Counted from the first letter of the stretch, positions 34,653-43,066 are shown. The stretch: 64,000 nt of DNA from Vulcanimicrobiota bacterium (GCA_944322965.1 CALUQR010000004.1:1-64000); one strand, 5' to 3'. Notes: generated by a model from the letters alone, not told the origin. Numbers and translations: made by a program.

Positions 34653-35838
34653 CCGTCTTATACTGGACGTAGGTGATGGCCAGGCTGCCGATGATGAAAC
34701 AGATGAGGAGCAGGTGTTCCATGGCGGTCATGCCCCAGAGGGGGGTGAAGGTTCCTTGGATCCCGGAGATGACGGTCATCGCTCCCCAGGCGGTGAGGGT
34801 ATTGAGCGAGCCAAAGGCCGTCTTTTCGCCTATAGAGGGGAACATTTGGGGTATAGAGATGACTAGGGCCATAGAGTAGATGCGGTCCAGGGTCATAAAG
34901 AGGGCGATAGCGGCGATAGCCCAGTCGAGGTTTAGACCTCCGTAGATGAAGAGGGGCAGGATGACGAGGGAGAGGATGAGGGCCGAGAGATAGGTGAAGC
35001 GGTGGCCTAGGCGTTTAATGATGGAATTAGTGGCAAAATTAATGAGGCAGTCGGCCAGTCCAATAATGAGCAGGGCCAGGCTGATCTTAGCTAAGTCTAG
35101 TCCGTAATGGTAGGGGAACCACAATCCGCACAGGGAGTAGAATCCGAAGTAGGCCATACGGTTGACGGTGGAGCCTAGGTAATAGGTCCAGGCGTAGGGC
35201 GCGGTCAGGGCTTGGCGGTAGGGATTGAGGAAGCGGGCTAGCCAGGACTCTTGGGGTTTAGGGCTAGGGGGGGTAGCTTCGACCTCCTCCGGGTTGCGGG
35301 GGTAGTACCAGGCTAGGATAAGCCCCGAACTAGCGGCCAGGAGGGCGATAACAGTCACCGGCCAGTGCCAGTTCCATTGGTAGGTCATTAGTCCCGCGGC
35401 CGGCACCCCTAAGGCGGTGGCTAGAGGGCGGGCGGACATTAAGACGGCCAACATGGCGGCGTAGTAGTTTTTAGAAATATCGTGGAAGGTCAAGCGCCAC
35501 ATAATAGAGGCGATGAGTCCGGCCGCCACTCCGGCTAGGGCCCTACATCCTAGCGCCCAAAGGAAATTGGGGCAGACTACTAGGGCCATTTGGGAGAGGG
35601 CTAAGAGCAAGACGCACCCGGCCAGGAAGCAGCGCCGATCCCAGCTGGCTACGAGGGCCGGTCCCAGGATTAGTCCCACCACGGTTCCGCCCGTACAGAA
35701 AGAGATCAGCCACAGCGCGCGCTGGGGGCTGACCTTAAAATCTTCGCTCAAGGGCCCGATGAGGGGGGCGATAGAATTATCTATAGAGTTGAAAGCGAAG
35801 ATGAGGATAAAGGAGAGTATGACCAGGAAGAGTTGCAT
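34630..35838 (-). CDS. MFS transporter
   Basis: 402 residues with about twelve membrane helices and a central cytoplasmic loop (~residue 190, YRQA). The N-terminal half has the export-type MFS pattern (FNSIDNSIAPLIGPLSEDF, LGPALVASWDRRCFLAG). The substrate is unknown. It is the last gene of a four-gene leftward cassette with a methyltransferase, a radical SAM enzyme and an ATP-grasp protein, and so may export their product. The final residues (GQFGIRN) and stop are encoded entirely by heptamer repeats, a tail unrelated to any transporter sequence. Confidence 0.9.
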   Translation of the reverse strand: MQLFLVILSFILIFAFNSIDNSIAPLIGPLSEDFKVSPQRALWLISFCTGGTVVGLILGPALVASWDRRCFLAGCVLLLALSQMALVVCPNFLWALGCRALAGVAAGLIASIMWRLTFHDISKNYYAAMLAVLMSARPLATALGVPAAGLMTYQWNWHWPVTVIALLAASSGLILAWYYPRNPEEVEATPPSPKPQESWLARFLNPYRQALTAPYAWTYYLGSTVNRMAYFGFYSLCGLWFPYHYGLDLAKISLALLIIGLADCLINFATNSIIKRLGHRFTYLSALILSLVILPLFIYGGLNLDWAIAAIALFMTLDRIYSMALVISIPQMFPSIGEKTAFGSLNTLTAWGAMTVISGIQGTFTPLWGMTAMEHLLLICFIIGSLAITYVQYKTGQFGIRN

Positions 35839-35859
35839 GGCGCCGCCGTCCGTTCTCCT

Positions 35860-37173
35860 TTAAGGATTAGAGCCGGTACCTAGGGCTCGCATAGCCATCC
35901 GCAAGACGCTTTGAGTATACTCGGGGCTATCTCCAAAGACGGCGATACTCACTCCCCCGTGGAGCGGGGGCGAGGTCAAGACTAAGCCGCGACGGGCCCG
36001 ATGGGCCTGGAGCGGCGAGCGCAGGAGCACATTCTCCCCTTCGTAGGTCAAAAATTCGAGCGCTTGCAAGACGGTGGCGCTGTCGGTGAGGGAGGTGGGA
36101 CACTCTTCGCGGCTAGCGATAAAGAGGCGCGACCAGTACTCGCCAAAGAGGCGCTTCCCTAAGTCGAGGACGTAGCTCAAACCATTGTGGCGGAAGTTGC
36201 ACTCTAAGAGGATCGGCTCTAGGATCCCTTGGGCGTTAGGTTTAATACCCCAGTCTACATTGAGTAAGCCGCGCGCCCCGGCTAGATGGAGGGCCCGGCC
36301 TAAACGTTGGCTGGCGGCAGCGATCTCTTCTAAGAAGGCCTTTTGGTTTTGGAGGGGCACGGCCGGGTAATCGAAGCCTTGCCAATGGCCGTCGCGCACC
36401 ACCTGACGGTCGATAGCTAAAAGCTGGGAGCCTACGCCGTCGAGGAGGGTCAGGGACCCGCATACTTCAACGAAGTCCAAGAAGGGTTCTACTAAGACTC
36501 GCCCTAGGCTATACCACTTGGGGATACGCTCTTGGAGTTGGGAGGCGGTTCCGCTCATATTGCCGCATCCCCCGGCGCATTTCACTTTGCGCAACATGAT
36601 CCGCCCCTGGCGTTTATCTTCTAAGGTGGCGGTCAGGCGTTCGATAGCCAGGCTGAGATCGCTCAAATTATCGGCGTGCAGTCCCTCTACGACCCGGCAG
36701 CTAGCGCCTAAACCCAGCCCTTTGCAGAAGTCTTTATCGTTAATGGCCTCTACTAAGTCCCGTTCGACTAGGCGGCGAGGGGTGACACGGAGGGGCAACC
36801 CCAGGAGGTCTCCCACTTGGTAGGCGGCGGGCGACTGGTAGTAGGGTTCTAAGTACCAGCCTGGCCCTTGGCAGCGGCGGCGCAACTCGCGCAGGGCGTG
36901 GCTGTCTTGGTGGATGGAATCTCCTAAAAGGCAGGAAGCCGCCAATTGGACGTCTAGGACCACCTCCGTCGGTTGGCCTAGCCCCAGAAGCTGGCAGGCG
37001 TACTTTTGGAAGCTCAGCTCAATGGGGATAGGGGTCGCCAAAATATCGCCCGGATCGAGACCATAGAGGAAGCGCGCGAACATTTTGCGCGATTTCGACA
37101 TAAAGATCTGGGTAAAGGAGGCGTCTAGTTGGGAGAGGGCCTCCTCCGTATTGGGGAAGAAGAGTTTAGGCAT
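35860..37173 (-). CDS. ATP-grasp-like ligase of unknown substrate
   Basis: 437 residues. The C-terminal two thirds look like an ATP-grasp fold: MLRKVKCAGGCGNMSG (a glycine-rich lid loop after a lysine), VLVEPFLDFVEVCGSL, GLLNVDWGIKPN and ILLECNFRHNGLSYV with the Glu and Asn that bind magnesium-ATP. The N-terminal part (~1-130) resembles the pre-ATP-grasp regions of peptide or amino-acid ligases such as the PGM1 type. Members join a carboxylate to an amine via acyl phosphate. It overlaps the radical SAM gene by 8 bp and lies 21 bp before the MFS gene. Substrate unknown; fold assignment by eye only. Confidence 0.75.
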   Translation of the reverse strand: MPKLFFPNTEEALSQLDASFTQIFMSKSRKMFARFLYGLDPGDILATPIPIELSFQKYACQLLGLGQPTEVVLDVQLAASCLLGDSIHQDSHALRELRRRCQGPGWYLEPYYQSPAAYQVGDLLGLPLRVTPRRLVERDLVEAINDKDFCKGLGLGASCRVVEGLHADNLSDLSLAIERLTATLEDKRQGRIMLRKVKCAGGCGNMSGTASQLQERIPKWYSLGRVLVEPFLDFVEVCGSLTLLDGVGSQLLAIDRQVVRDGHWQGFDYPAVPLQNQKAFLEEIAAASQRLGRALHLAGARGLLNVDWGIKPNAQGILEPILLECNFRHNGLSYVLDLGKRLFGEYWSRLFIASREECPTSLTDSATVLQALEFLTYEGENVLLRSPLQAHRARRGLVLTSPPLHGGVSIAVFGDSPEYTQSVLRMAMRALGTGSNP

Positions 37174-38137
37174 AGAAAGTCCCGTTACAGAGCATCTGGC
37201 GCGGATATTCGCGCAGATTGAGTCCGCGAATGCTCTTGAGCGAGCAGAGCACGAACTGGAAGTTACGCGCCATAAGCGCTTTGGCCACTTTATCGACGGA
37301 CTCTAAGGCCACGTCGTTCTTTTGGGCGAAAGAGATCGTATCCTCTTGGCCGGGCAAGACTTGACGCTCGGAGTGGAGGTCGTAGCGCTCTAAGAGCTCT
37401 GACCACAGCTTGGGATCTACCAGGGGGGGCATACTCTCTAAGAGCGTAGGCGAGAGCAGGAGGTAGGACCACATGACCCGCTTCAGCTTATAACTCTCCA
37501 AAAGGTCGAGGAAGGGCTGGAGCGCTTGGGGCTGGTCGTCAATTTGGGCCACGAAGGGGTCGCAGTGGATAGTAGTCAGTAATCCCGCCTCTTGGGCCTG
37601 GGCGGCCGCCTCCAAGCGCTGGCGCAGGGGAAGTAAATTCTTCTCAAAGCTGGGTAGCGGGTCGGGGTCTAAGAGGGAGGAGGGCCTACAGGCGGCGTTA
37701 TAGGAGAACTTCTGAGGGTAACGGGCTAAAAGCTCCAAGAGCTGACGGTCGGGCGCCCCCTTAGTGGTGATGATCACTCGGGAGACGCGAGATTTAGCTA
37801 AGATCTCTAAGATCTCATAACTCAAGCCGTCGGCCACAAAGCGGGGGCTAAAGATGTCCGTATAGCGGGAGAGCTTAAAGATAGAGACTTGGCCGCTATT
37901 AGCTTGGCGCTCGATAGCCTCCAAGAGTTCCTGACGGGGTAAGAGGGGCTGGGGATTAGCGAAGTTCGTTCCCAGCTCCGCTAGAGAGTTGCGCACCGCC
38001 ATCCGGCTGCGGGCGTAGCAATAAGGGCAATTATGTTCGCAACCTACCCAAGGTTCTAAATAGTGGTACTTCCCGTACCAGCAGGTCCCCAAGGACCCGG
38101 GAGCGACTAATTGGACGCGCTCAACGTTGGGACTCAT
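37166..38137 (-). CDS. Radical SAM protein, SPL-like
   Basis: 323 residues. The cluster motif is C33-x3-C37-x2-C40 (GCEHNCPYCYARSRM), followed by the YARSRM pattern seen in the Rv2578c/spore-photoproduct-lyase-like subgroup. A TIM-barrel-like body contains STKGAPDR-type strands (VIITTKGAPD at ~135) and a Cys-containing C-terminus (MLCNGTFYA). Radical SAM enzymes generate a 5'-deoxyadenosyl radical. DNA repair is one known job of this subgroup, but the tight overlap with an ATP-grasp gene and proximity of a methyltransferase and an exporter suggest small-molecule chemistry instead. Reaction unknown. Confidence 0.88.
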   Translation of the reverse strand: MSPNVERVQLVAPGSLGTCWYGKYHYLEPWVGCEHNCPYCYARSRMAVRNSLAELGTNFANPQPLLPRQELLEAIERQANSGQVSIFKLSRYTDIFSPRFVADGLSYEILEILAKSRVSRVIITTKGAPDRQLLELLARYPQKFSYNAACRPSSLLDPDPLPSFEKNLLPLRQRLEAAAQAQEAGLLTTIHCDPFVAQIDDQPQALQPFLDLLESYKLKRVMWSYLLLSPTLLESMPPLVDPKLWSELLERYDLHSERQVLPGQEDTISFAQKNDVALESVDKVAKALMARNFQFVLCSLKSIRGLNLREYPRQMLCNGTFYA

Positions 38138-38179
38138 AAGTTTTAATAATACCTCTCATATCTTTCCAAAAAGTCTTCT

Positions 38180-38845
38180 TTACACCTTGCGGGCTAAGAT
38201 CCCGCCATAGAAAGAGGAGCGGGGGTAAGTTTTTAAGAGTTGGAAGCCTCCCCGCTGCAGGCACTCCTTCCAGTAACCTAAGCCGCAGGGGTGTTCCCGG
38301 CGGAAACTGTTGTAGAGATCTTGGCGCTTACTCTCCCAGCTCTCTCCGTAATAACGGGCCGCATCGGCCCACAGCTCTTCCCAATGATCGTCAAGCTGCG
38401 AGCGTTCGAAATTAAAGAAGATGCCATCCTCTATGTAGAGCAGGGCCCCGGAGCGGAAGGCGGGCCCTAAGTTGAGGCAGAGTTCCAGCTTTTGAGGGTC
38501 GGCGAGGTGGTGTAGAGCCTTGCGGGAGAAGCCCTTAGTAAAGGATTGGGCTGGCGCCTGGAACTTTTCAAAGGAGGTACAAGTTAATTCCCAAGGAGTA
38601 GCCAAGGCGCTACACTTTTCGCTAGCTAAAGAGATCTGCAGGGGCGAGAGATCGATCCCGTGGACTCGGGCCACTTTAGGGGCGGCGTAAGTTAAGAACT
38701 CCCCCGCTCCGCAACCCAAATCGAGGAGCGCGTCTTGGGGCCCCAACTCTAAGAGCTCTAAGTAAGGGGCGTACTCCTGGCTGGGAGTCGCGTAATTAGT
38801 ATTGTAGTAGCGCACGTATTCGTCATTTAACCAATTCTCTTCCAT
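38180..38845 (-). CDS. SAM-dependent class I methyltransferase
   Basis: 221 residues from ATG 38845, preceded by GAGG/AGGAA; the frame runs on to 39100, but that part overlaps the divergent gene and lacks homology. Motif I is LLDLGCGAGEFLTYA (~40), followed by HGIDLSPLQI (motif II), typical of class I methyltransferases. The residues VRYYNTNYATPSQEY before motif I are unusual. Heads the leftward cassette methyltransferase-radical SAM-ATP-grasp-MFS. Methyl acceptor unknown. Confidence 0.88.
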   Translation of the reverse strand: MEENWLNDEYVRYYNTNYATPSQEYAPYLELLELGPQDALLDLGCGAGEFLTYAAPKVARVHGIDLSPLQISLASEKCSALATPWELTCTSFEKFQAPAQSFTKGFSRKALHHLADPQKLELCLNLGPAFRSGALLYIEDGIFFNFERSQLDDHWEELWADAARYYGESWESKRQDLYNSFRREHPCGLGYWKECLQRGGFQLLKTYPRSSFYGGILARKV

Positions 38846-38872
38846 AATCGTTCCTCGCCTCTCTAGATCCGT

Positions 38873-38902
38873 TTGCCAGATTTGCTGGTGCAATGGTATA
38901 AT
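38873..38902 (+). promoter_or_regulatory. Promoter of the 160-residue gene
   Basis: TTGCCA, 18-bp spacer, TATAAT. It lies in the gap between the divergent methyltransferase gene and the rightward small gene and reads rightward. Confidence 0.75.
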
Positions 38903-38971
38903 CAGGAACTTACAATTAATAGTTCGTGCCCTGCGGGTGGGAGCCTGGAGGGACGGAAGGTGGAATCTTTC

Positions 38972-39454
38972 ATGATCAATAATTGGCAGCCTGTGGCCTG
39001 TGATCGGCCCAATATCACCCTCTACGAACGCCAGTCCCCGCGCGGCCAGGCGGAGATCGAGCGCCACGAAGACGGTTCGGCTAGCGCCTCCTCTAAGCAC
39101 GGCCCCTTAGGGTTGGGCATGTCTATTGAAGCCGACTACTTTAGCCCCGCTCCTAGCGACGAGCAGATCTTAGATCGCATGGACCAGAGCGCCTACCCTC
39201 CCATCTACGGCGAGTGGAAAGAGGTAGAGCCCAAAGGTCCCAAGCTCCCCAGCGTCAAGACCTATGAAGGGCGCGAGACGGGCGGGCTCATTAAGAGCAA
39301 AGTCACGGTAACTATCGATCGCGATAAGGACCGGGTCGACTTTGTAGGTAAGGTGGGCCATTTTGGAATGGAGATGGAGGGTACCTTCTTCGCCCCCACC
39401 CCCTCCGACCAGGAGATCTTGACTCGCCTCTCCCGCAATCCCAAGCTAGATTAG
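38972..39454 (+). CDS. Small protein with internal two-fold repeat, unknown function
   Basis: 160 residues from ATG 38972, which follows the TTGCCA/TATAAT promoter; the frame opens earlier but that would start inside the promoter. Not recognised. Two halves resemble each other: LGLGMSIEADYFSPAPSDEQ ILD (~48-70) and FGMEMEGTFFAPTPSDQEIL (~130-150), suggesting a duplicated beta-rich unit that ends in a Ser-Asp-x-x-Ile helix. No signal peptide or membrane helix. Its 3' end overlaps the convergent glycosyltransferase by 143 bp. Confidence 0.75.
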   Translation: MINNWQPVACDRPNITLYERQSPRGQAEIERHEDGSASASSKHGPLGLGMSIEADYFSPAPSDEQILDRMDQSAYPPIYGEWKEVEPKGPKLPSVKTYEGRETGGLIKSKVTVTIDRDKDRVDFVGKVGHFGMEMEGTFFAPTPSDQEILTRLSRNPKLD

Positions 39455-40229
39455 TCTCCCCTCCCCCATCCCTCTCCGGGGTTTGACCGGGCCGAGGGTA
39501 GGGGGTATAGGGGATAGCCCGATGGTTGGGCTTATAGCGCCAGCAGTACCAATAGAGTTGGGCTAGCTGGCGCAAATAATTTAAAATCTCGCCGCTACCG
39601 AATTTGCTCCGTCCCAACTGGCGATCGACGAAGGTGAAGGGCGCCTCGCAGAGGGTAGCGTAACGCCCTTTGATCATTACTTCCAGGTTAATTTTAAAGC
39701 CGATAGGGTTGAGCTCTACCCCTTCGATAACTTCGCGCTTCATGAGCAAGTAACCGGAAGTTACGTCCCGAGCGGGGCAGATGGGGCGCCCCAACATAAT
39801 GGCTACCCAGGAAGTAAAGCGCCTAAACCAGGGCCAATTAGCCACCCCTCCCCCGGGCGCGTAGCGACTCCCCAGAGCGATATCGGCGCCCCCTTCTAGG
39901 AGAGAGTAGATCATGTCGGGCAAGATGGCCGGATCGTGGGAGAGATCGGCGTCAATCACCCCCAAAAGGCGCCCTTTAGCCTCCTTCCAGCCGGCGATAA
40001 CGGCGGAGGAGAGCCCCAACTTACCGCTCCGGCGCAAGACGCGCACTCCGTAGCGGGGATCGAGACTTTCGGCTACCTGGGCCGTGCCGTCGGGGGAATT
40101 GTCGTCTACTATTAAGATCTCCGCCCGGTAGGGGGTAGGTTCCAAGGCGGCGGTGATCTTTTGCACTAGGGGGATGAGGTTTTCCCGCTCGTTGTAAGTG
40201 GGAACCACTAGGGTGAGGGTGGGATTCAT
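39312..40229 (-). CDS. GT2 polyprenol-phosphate glycosyltransferase (Dpm1-like)
   Basis: 305 residues. Residues 1-~235 form a GT2 catalytic domain of the dolichol/polyprenol-phosphate mannosyltransferase type: LVVPTYNERENL, IVDDNSPDGT, GVIDADLSHDP (DxD-like DAD) and RDVTSGYLLM. It would load a sugar on undecaprenyl phosphate for glycan building across the membrane. No membrane helices are attached. After ~residue 240 the sequence is low-complexity Arg/Pro/Gly (GGGETNLAWDCGRGESRSPG), and this tail is read antisense through the end of the 38972 gene, so it may be a recent extension or an error. The start immediately follows the stop of the YedF-like gene. Confidence 0.88.
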   Translation of the reverse strand: MNPTLTLVVPTYNERENLIPLVQKITAALEPTPYRAEILIVDDNSPDGTAQVAESLDPRYGVRVLRRSGKLGLSSAVIAGWKEAKGRLLGVIDADLSHDPAILPDMIYSLLEGGADIALGSRYAPGGGVANWPWFRRFTSWVAIMLGRPICPARDVTSGYLLMKREVIEGVELNPIGFKINLEVMIKGRYATLCEAPFTFVDRQLGRSKFGSGEILNYLRQLAQLYWYCWRYKPNHRAIPYTPYPRPGQTPERDGGGETNLAWDCGRGESRSPGRRGWGRRRYPPSPFQNGPPYLQSRPGPYRDR

Positions 40230-40697
40230 TTAAAGTTGGATCACTTTCTCAGAGTTGAGGCAAATATCGAGAATGAGGTGCACGGAGACTAAGTGGCCTA
40301 CTTTGAGTTTATCGGTCAGCCCCAAATTGTGGAGCGAGGTCTCGCAGACGCGCAGGGAGCAGCCTCTCTTTTGGAGGAGCTGCAAGACGGGCACAAACTC
40401 CGAGTCTTCTAGGCATAGGCGCACCGCTTCATGGATAAAGATCAGGTACTTAGGGGGCGATTTGAGGCCATTGAGGTTAAAGATAGCCGCACGTAAGAGT
40501 TCCCGCCCCAAGTCGTCGGGCGCCCCAATGTAGAGGTGGGAGATGAGGACCGCTCCCCGGTTGGGCGGATCCTGGCGGGTTCCCAGTTGGGCGCTCTCCT
40601 GGTCGAGGGGGCGGCCGTAGCGCAGGGCGCCTAAATAGTACTGGAGGTCCTTCTCTTCAAAGCGAGGAGGAGCGGTGAGACTCACTTTAGCTTCCAT
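40230..40697 (-). CDS. YedF-like DsrE-fold protein (selenium/sulfur metabolism)
   Basis: 155 residues. Residues ~48-150 match the DsrE-like C-terminal domain of YedF: ISHLYIGAPDDLGRELLRAA, FIHEAVRLCLEDSEFVPVLQ, LQKRGCSLRVCETSLHNLG and LTDKLKVGHLVSVH. YedF family proteins are linked by genome context to selenium metabolism and normally have an N-terminal SirA domain, which is missing here; the first ~45 residues are of another kind. Cys at ~115 and ~120 could bind sulfur or selenium. It is directly followed by the glycosyltransferase. Supports, with xdhC, ssnA and ygfK, a selenium-dependent hydroxylase system. Confidence 0.75.
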   Translation of the reverse strand: MEAKVSLTAPPRFEEKDLQYYLGALRYGRPLDQESAQLGTRQDPPNRGAVLISHLYIGAPDDLGRELLRAAIFNLNGLKSPPKYLIFIHEAVRLCLEDSEFVPVLQLLQKRGCSLRVCETSLHNLGLTDKLKVGHLVSVHLILDICLNSEKVIQL

Positions 40698-40905
40698 GGC
40701 TTTTTTCCCCTCAGAGAGAGTTTTGAGCGTCCGCAGAACTTCCCCTAAATAGGCTGCGCTCCTTCCTCTCCGCGCCTAGTAATCCCGCTCCTAAAAGAGG
40801 GCATAGCAGGTTTTTGCTAGACCCATATCTAAGAGTTAGGGGAGCTAATTGAGGTTCCAATTAACGGTCACCTAATTCCCCATAGGGCTAGATGGAAGAG
40901 GGATA

Positions 40906-41292
40906 ATGGAAGTTAGGCGGGTGCTAGTCGTAGATGACAACGAGGACATGTGCGTCTTGTTGGCTAGCTTTTTGCGCATGGCTGGTTGGGAGGTTTTGAC
41001 TACTACCAGCGGCTCGCAGGCCTTAGAATTGGCCGCTTCCAACCCCATAGACGCCATTATGCTCGACTTGCAGATGCCGGAGATGAGTGGGCCCGAGGTC
41101 TTTTTGGAACTCAAAAAGGATCCCCGCACCGCCGATATTCCCTGTATCCTCTTTACTTGTCACGTCGAGAATTTAGATAAAGAGCATTACCTGCGTTTGG
41201 GCTTTAGAGGGGTGCTCTCCAAGAGCTTTATCGTTGAGCGTTTAGTGGGCGACATTTCTAAGATGTTAGGTTGGGATGTAGGTCGTCCATGA
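40906..41292 (+). CDS. Single-domain response regulator
   Basis: 128 residues, one CheY-like receiver domain and nothing else: acidic pair in VVDDNED (~10-13), phospho-acceptor Asp in AIMLDLQMPEMSG (~53), and the conserved Lys in GVLSKSF (~107). The T/S position reads FTCHV. Such stand-alone receivers pass phosphate or act as switches by protein binding. The next gene overlaps by ATGA and encodes a membrane sensor without output domain, so the two likely belong to one signalling unit. Confidence 0.92.
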   Translation: MEVRRVLVVDDNEDMCVLLASFLRMAGWEVLTTTSGSQALELAASNPIDAIMLDLQMPEMSGPEVFLELKKDPRTADIPCILFTCHVENLDKEHYLRLGFRGVLSKSFIVERLVGDISKMLGWDVGRP

Positions 41293-42500
41293 ATTCGCCG
41301 GCTGGGAAGGCGGTGCGCGCCAAATTGCGGGGGTTATTCTGGGGTTTCCGCTGGCGCCTACTCTTGATGGTGGCCCTCATCCAAGCTTTGGCCTTCGCTC
41401 TAGCTTCCTTTTACGTACTCTCTACTTCCCGCCAGCAGGGGGAGCGCGACTTAGAACTCAGCTTAGAACAAGCGGTCGACAGTTACTCTTTTGTAGCCAC
41501 TCGCTCTTATGAGTCTCTGACTGCGCGGGCGGAAGAGCTGGCGGCCGATCCCAGTTGGCGCGCCCTTTTGGGGTCTAACCCTTTAGACGAGGCTAAAAAA
41601 CGGGAGTTAAAAGAGCGCACCGTAGCCGATCTAGGTTCAGTAGCGGGGGATCTCCTCTTAATAGTCGACTCCCAGCGCCACATCCTCTTCCAGGCTTCCC
41701 GCCCTCAGAATAAGCAGTTAGATAGCCAGCGCCCTACCCTAACTGAGGTCGACTTCGCCCAGGGTCCCTTATTGCTCCCTACGGGTACGGAGAGTAACCC
41801 TCAGCGTCTAGAATTTAGTTTTTTAGAGCCCCTCTTTAAGCTCAATGAGGTTAGTCGCGGCTTTATGCTCTATCCCGATCCGCGCCATGGCGATCTCATC
41901 GCCGTAGTGGGGGTCGCTATCGACAAAGAGCGCCCTCAAGACGGGGCTTTAGTCTTGGGGAAGCGTTTAGACGACAGTTCCCTCATCAAGTTGGCTCAAG
42001 GTATGCCGCGGGGGATCGTCTTAATTACGACTGGCGATCGCCTCTCTTTAGTCTACGATAACCGCTCCGGCACGCGCCCCACTCCTACTATGGCCGCGGC
42101 CTTAGAGGAGATGCTTAAAGGCTGGGATCCGGCCCGCGGTGAGAAGGCTTTACAGACGGGGAGCTTAGGTTTGAGCTTCCATTTAGACGACGCTCCCTTA
42201 GCGGGATGCCAATGGAAAGCGGCGGTCGTCAACTTAGGGAATCTGCGCAACTCCGGGGCTTTAGGTTATCTCATCTTCTTAGCCGACCCCCAGAGCTTAA
42301 CTACCCAATTAGACTTATTGACTCGCGGCCTCATCACTTGCGGCCTGCTCAGCCTAGTCGTCCAGATTATCCTCCTCTTCTTCTGCGCCCCCCTAGCCAC
42401 CCGCTTCGCCCGTCCCTACTGGCAACTAGGCGTCCTCGGCCTAGTCGAACACCACGCTCAGAAGATTAATTCGGAATTAGGAATTCGTAATTCGGAGTGA
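41289..42500 (+). CDS. Membrane sensor protein without cytoplasmic output domain (probably truncated)
   Basis: 403 residues from ATG 41289, coupled to the response regulator. One helix near the N-terminus (WRLLLMVALIQALAFALASFYVL) and a second at ~352-377 (LITCGLLSLVVQIILLFFCA) enclose a ~300-residue periplasmic Cache-like sensing region. This is the layout of a histidine kinase or chemoreceptor, but only ~30 residues follow the second helix and the last dozen (INSELGIRNSE) are heptamer-repeat sequence that supplies the stop. The natural reading is a sensor whose HAMP and kinase parts were cut off when the repeat island arose. A genuine short sensor cannot be excluded. Confidence 0.8.
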   Translation: MNSPAGKAVRAKLRGLFWGFRWRLLLMVALIQALAFALASFYVLSTSRQQGERDLELSLEQAVDSYSFVATRSYESLTARAEELAADPSWRALLGSNPLDEAKKRELKERTVADLGSVAGDLLLIVDSQRHILFQASRPQNKQLDSQRPTLTEVDFAQGPLLLPTGTESNPQRLEFSFLEPLFKLNEVSRGFMLYPDPRHGDLIAVVGVAIDKERPQDGALVLGKRLDDSSLIKLAQGMPRGIVLITTGDRLSLVYDNRSGTRPTPTMAAALEEMLKGWDPARGEKALQTGSLGLSFHLDDAPLAGCQWKAAVVNLGNLRNSGALGYLIFLADPQSLTTQLDLLTRGLITCGLLSLVVQIILLFFCAPLATRFARPYWQLGVLGLVEHHAQKINSELGIRNSE

Positions 42501-43020
42501 GCTAGCCGCCGGGACAGCGGCTTAGCAATTCGGAATGCGGAATTCGTAATTCGGAATTAAGAAGCGCTTGTTAATGGCTTGGCAGATTTGGGAATAACTT
42601 GGCATACGGGAGAATCGAGCTTGCCGCCGGAGGCGGCAATGCGGAATGCTTAATTCGGAATAGAGTGGCTGTTGTTAGTAGCTTGGCGGATCTGGAAGTA
42701 GCTTAGTCTAGGGGAGAATTGCACTGAGTGCTCGAGCGCCCAATTCCTAGATTTGTGCTCTGTTTTTAGAACACTTGTCCCATTGGACCGTGCGGGCTAC
42801 GCCCGCACATCAGAACGATTTTCTCCTCTAGCCAAGGGGCCCCTCGGAATCTGTCAGTCATTCCCCCGAGCTACCTAGCCCATCACCCATTGCCGAAACA
42901 AAAGTTTCCGCCAGAACCTTTGTCCTGCGGCAACCCAATTATGCATTATGCACTCCGAATTACGCATTGCCGCCTCCAGGCGGCTATCCGCATTCCGAAT
43001 TCCTAATTCCGCATTGTTCT
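42470..43020. repeat. Repeat island 7 (between the sensor and rpn3)
   Basis: KCGKAAT array (42470-42500) carrying the sensor stop; imperfect GCTAGCCGCCG hairpin with GGA apex (42501-42526); array; solo half-element (42571-42615); a GCCGCC-GGA-GGCGGC hairpin; array; full palindromic element (42671-42870); a GAAACAAAAGTT block (~42894) with CAGAACCTTTGTCCTGCGGC; ATTMCGM arrays (42940-42967, 42990-43017) around a GCCGCCTCCAGGCGGC hairpin. No gene is seen. Confidence 0.85.
42671..42870 (+). mobile_element. MITE-like palindromic element, copy 6
   Basis: Left end GTTGTTAGTAGCTTGG, a shortened core (TTTGTGCTCTGTTTTTAG, ACACTTGTCCCATTGGACC), a GTGCGGGCTACGCCCGCAC stem and right end AACGATTTTCTCCTCTAGCC. 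Confidence 0.65.
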
Positions 43021-43036
43021 GGCGGCAACATAAGTC

Positions 43037-43066
43037 TTGCGGCAACCAAGGTTACGGTTATATACT
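43037..43066 (+). promoter_or_regulatory. Putative rpn3 promoter
   Basis: TTGCGG, 18-bp spacer, TATACT, in a context almost identical to that of rpn1. Downstream the two leaders also share AACTTAACTTCGATACGCA and a G-run ribosome site. Confidence 0.5.
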
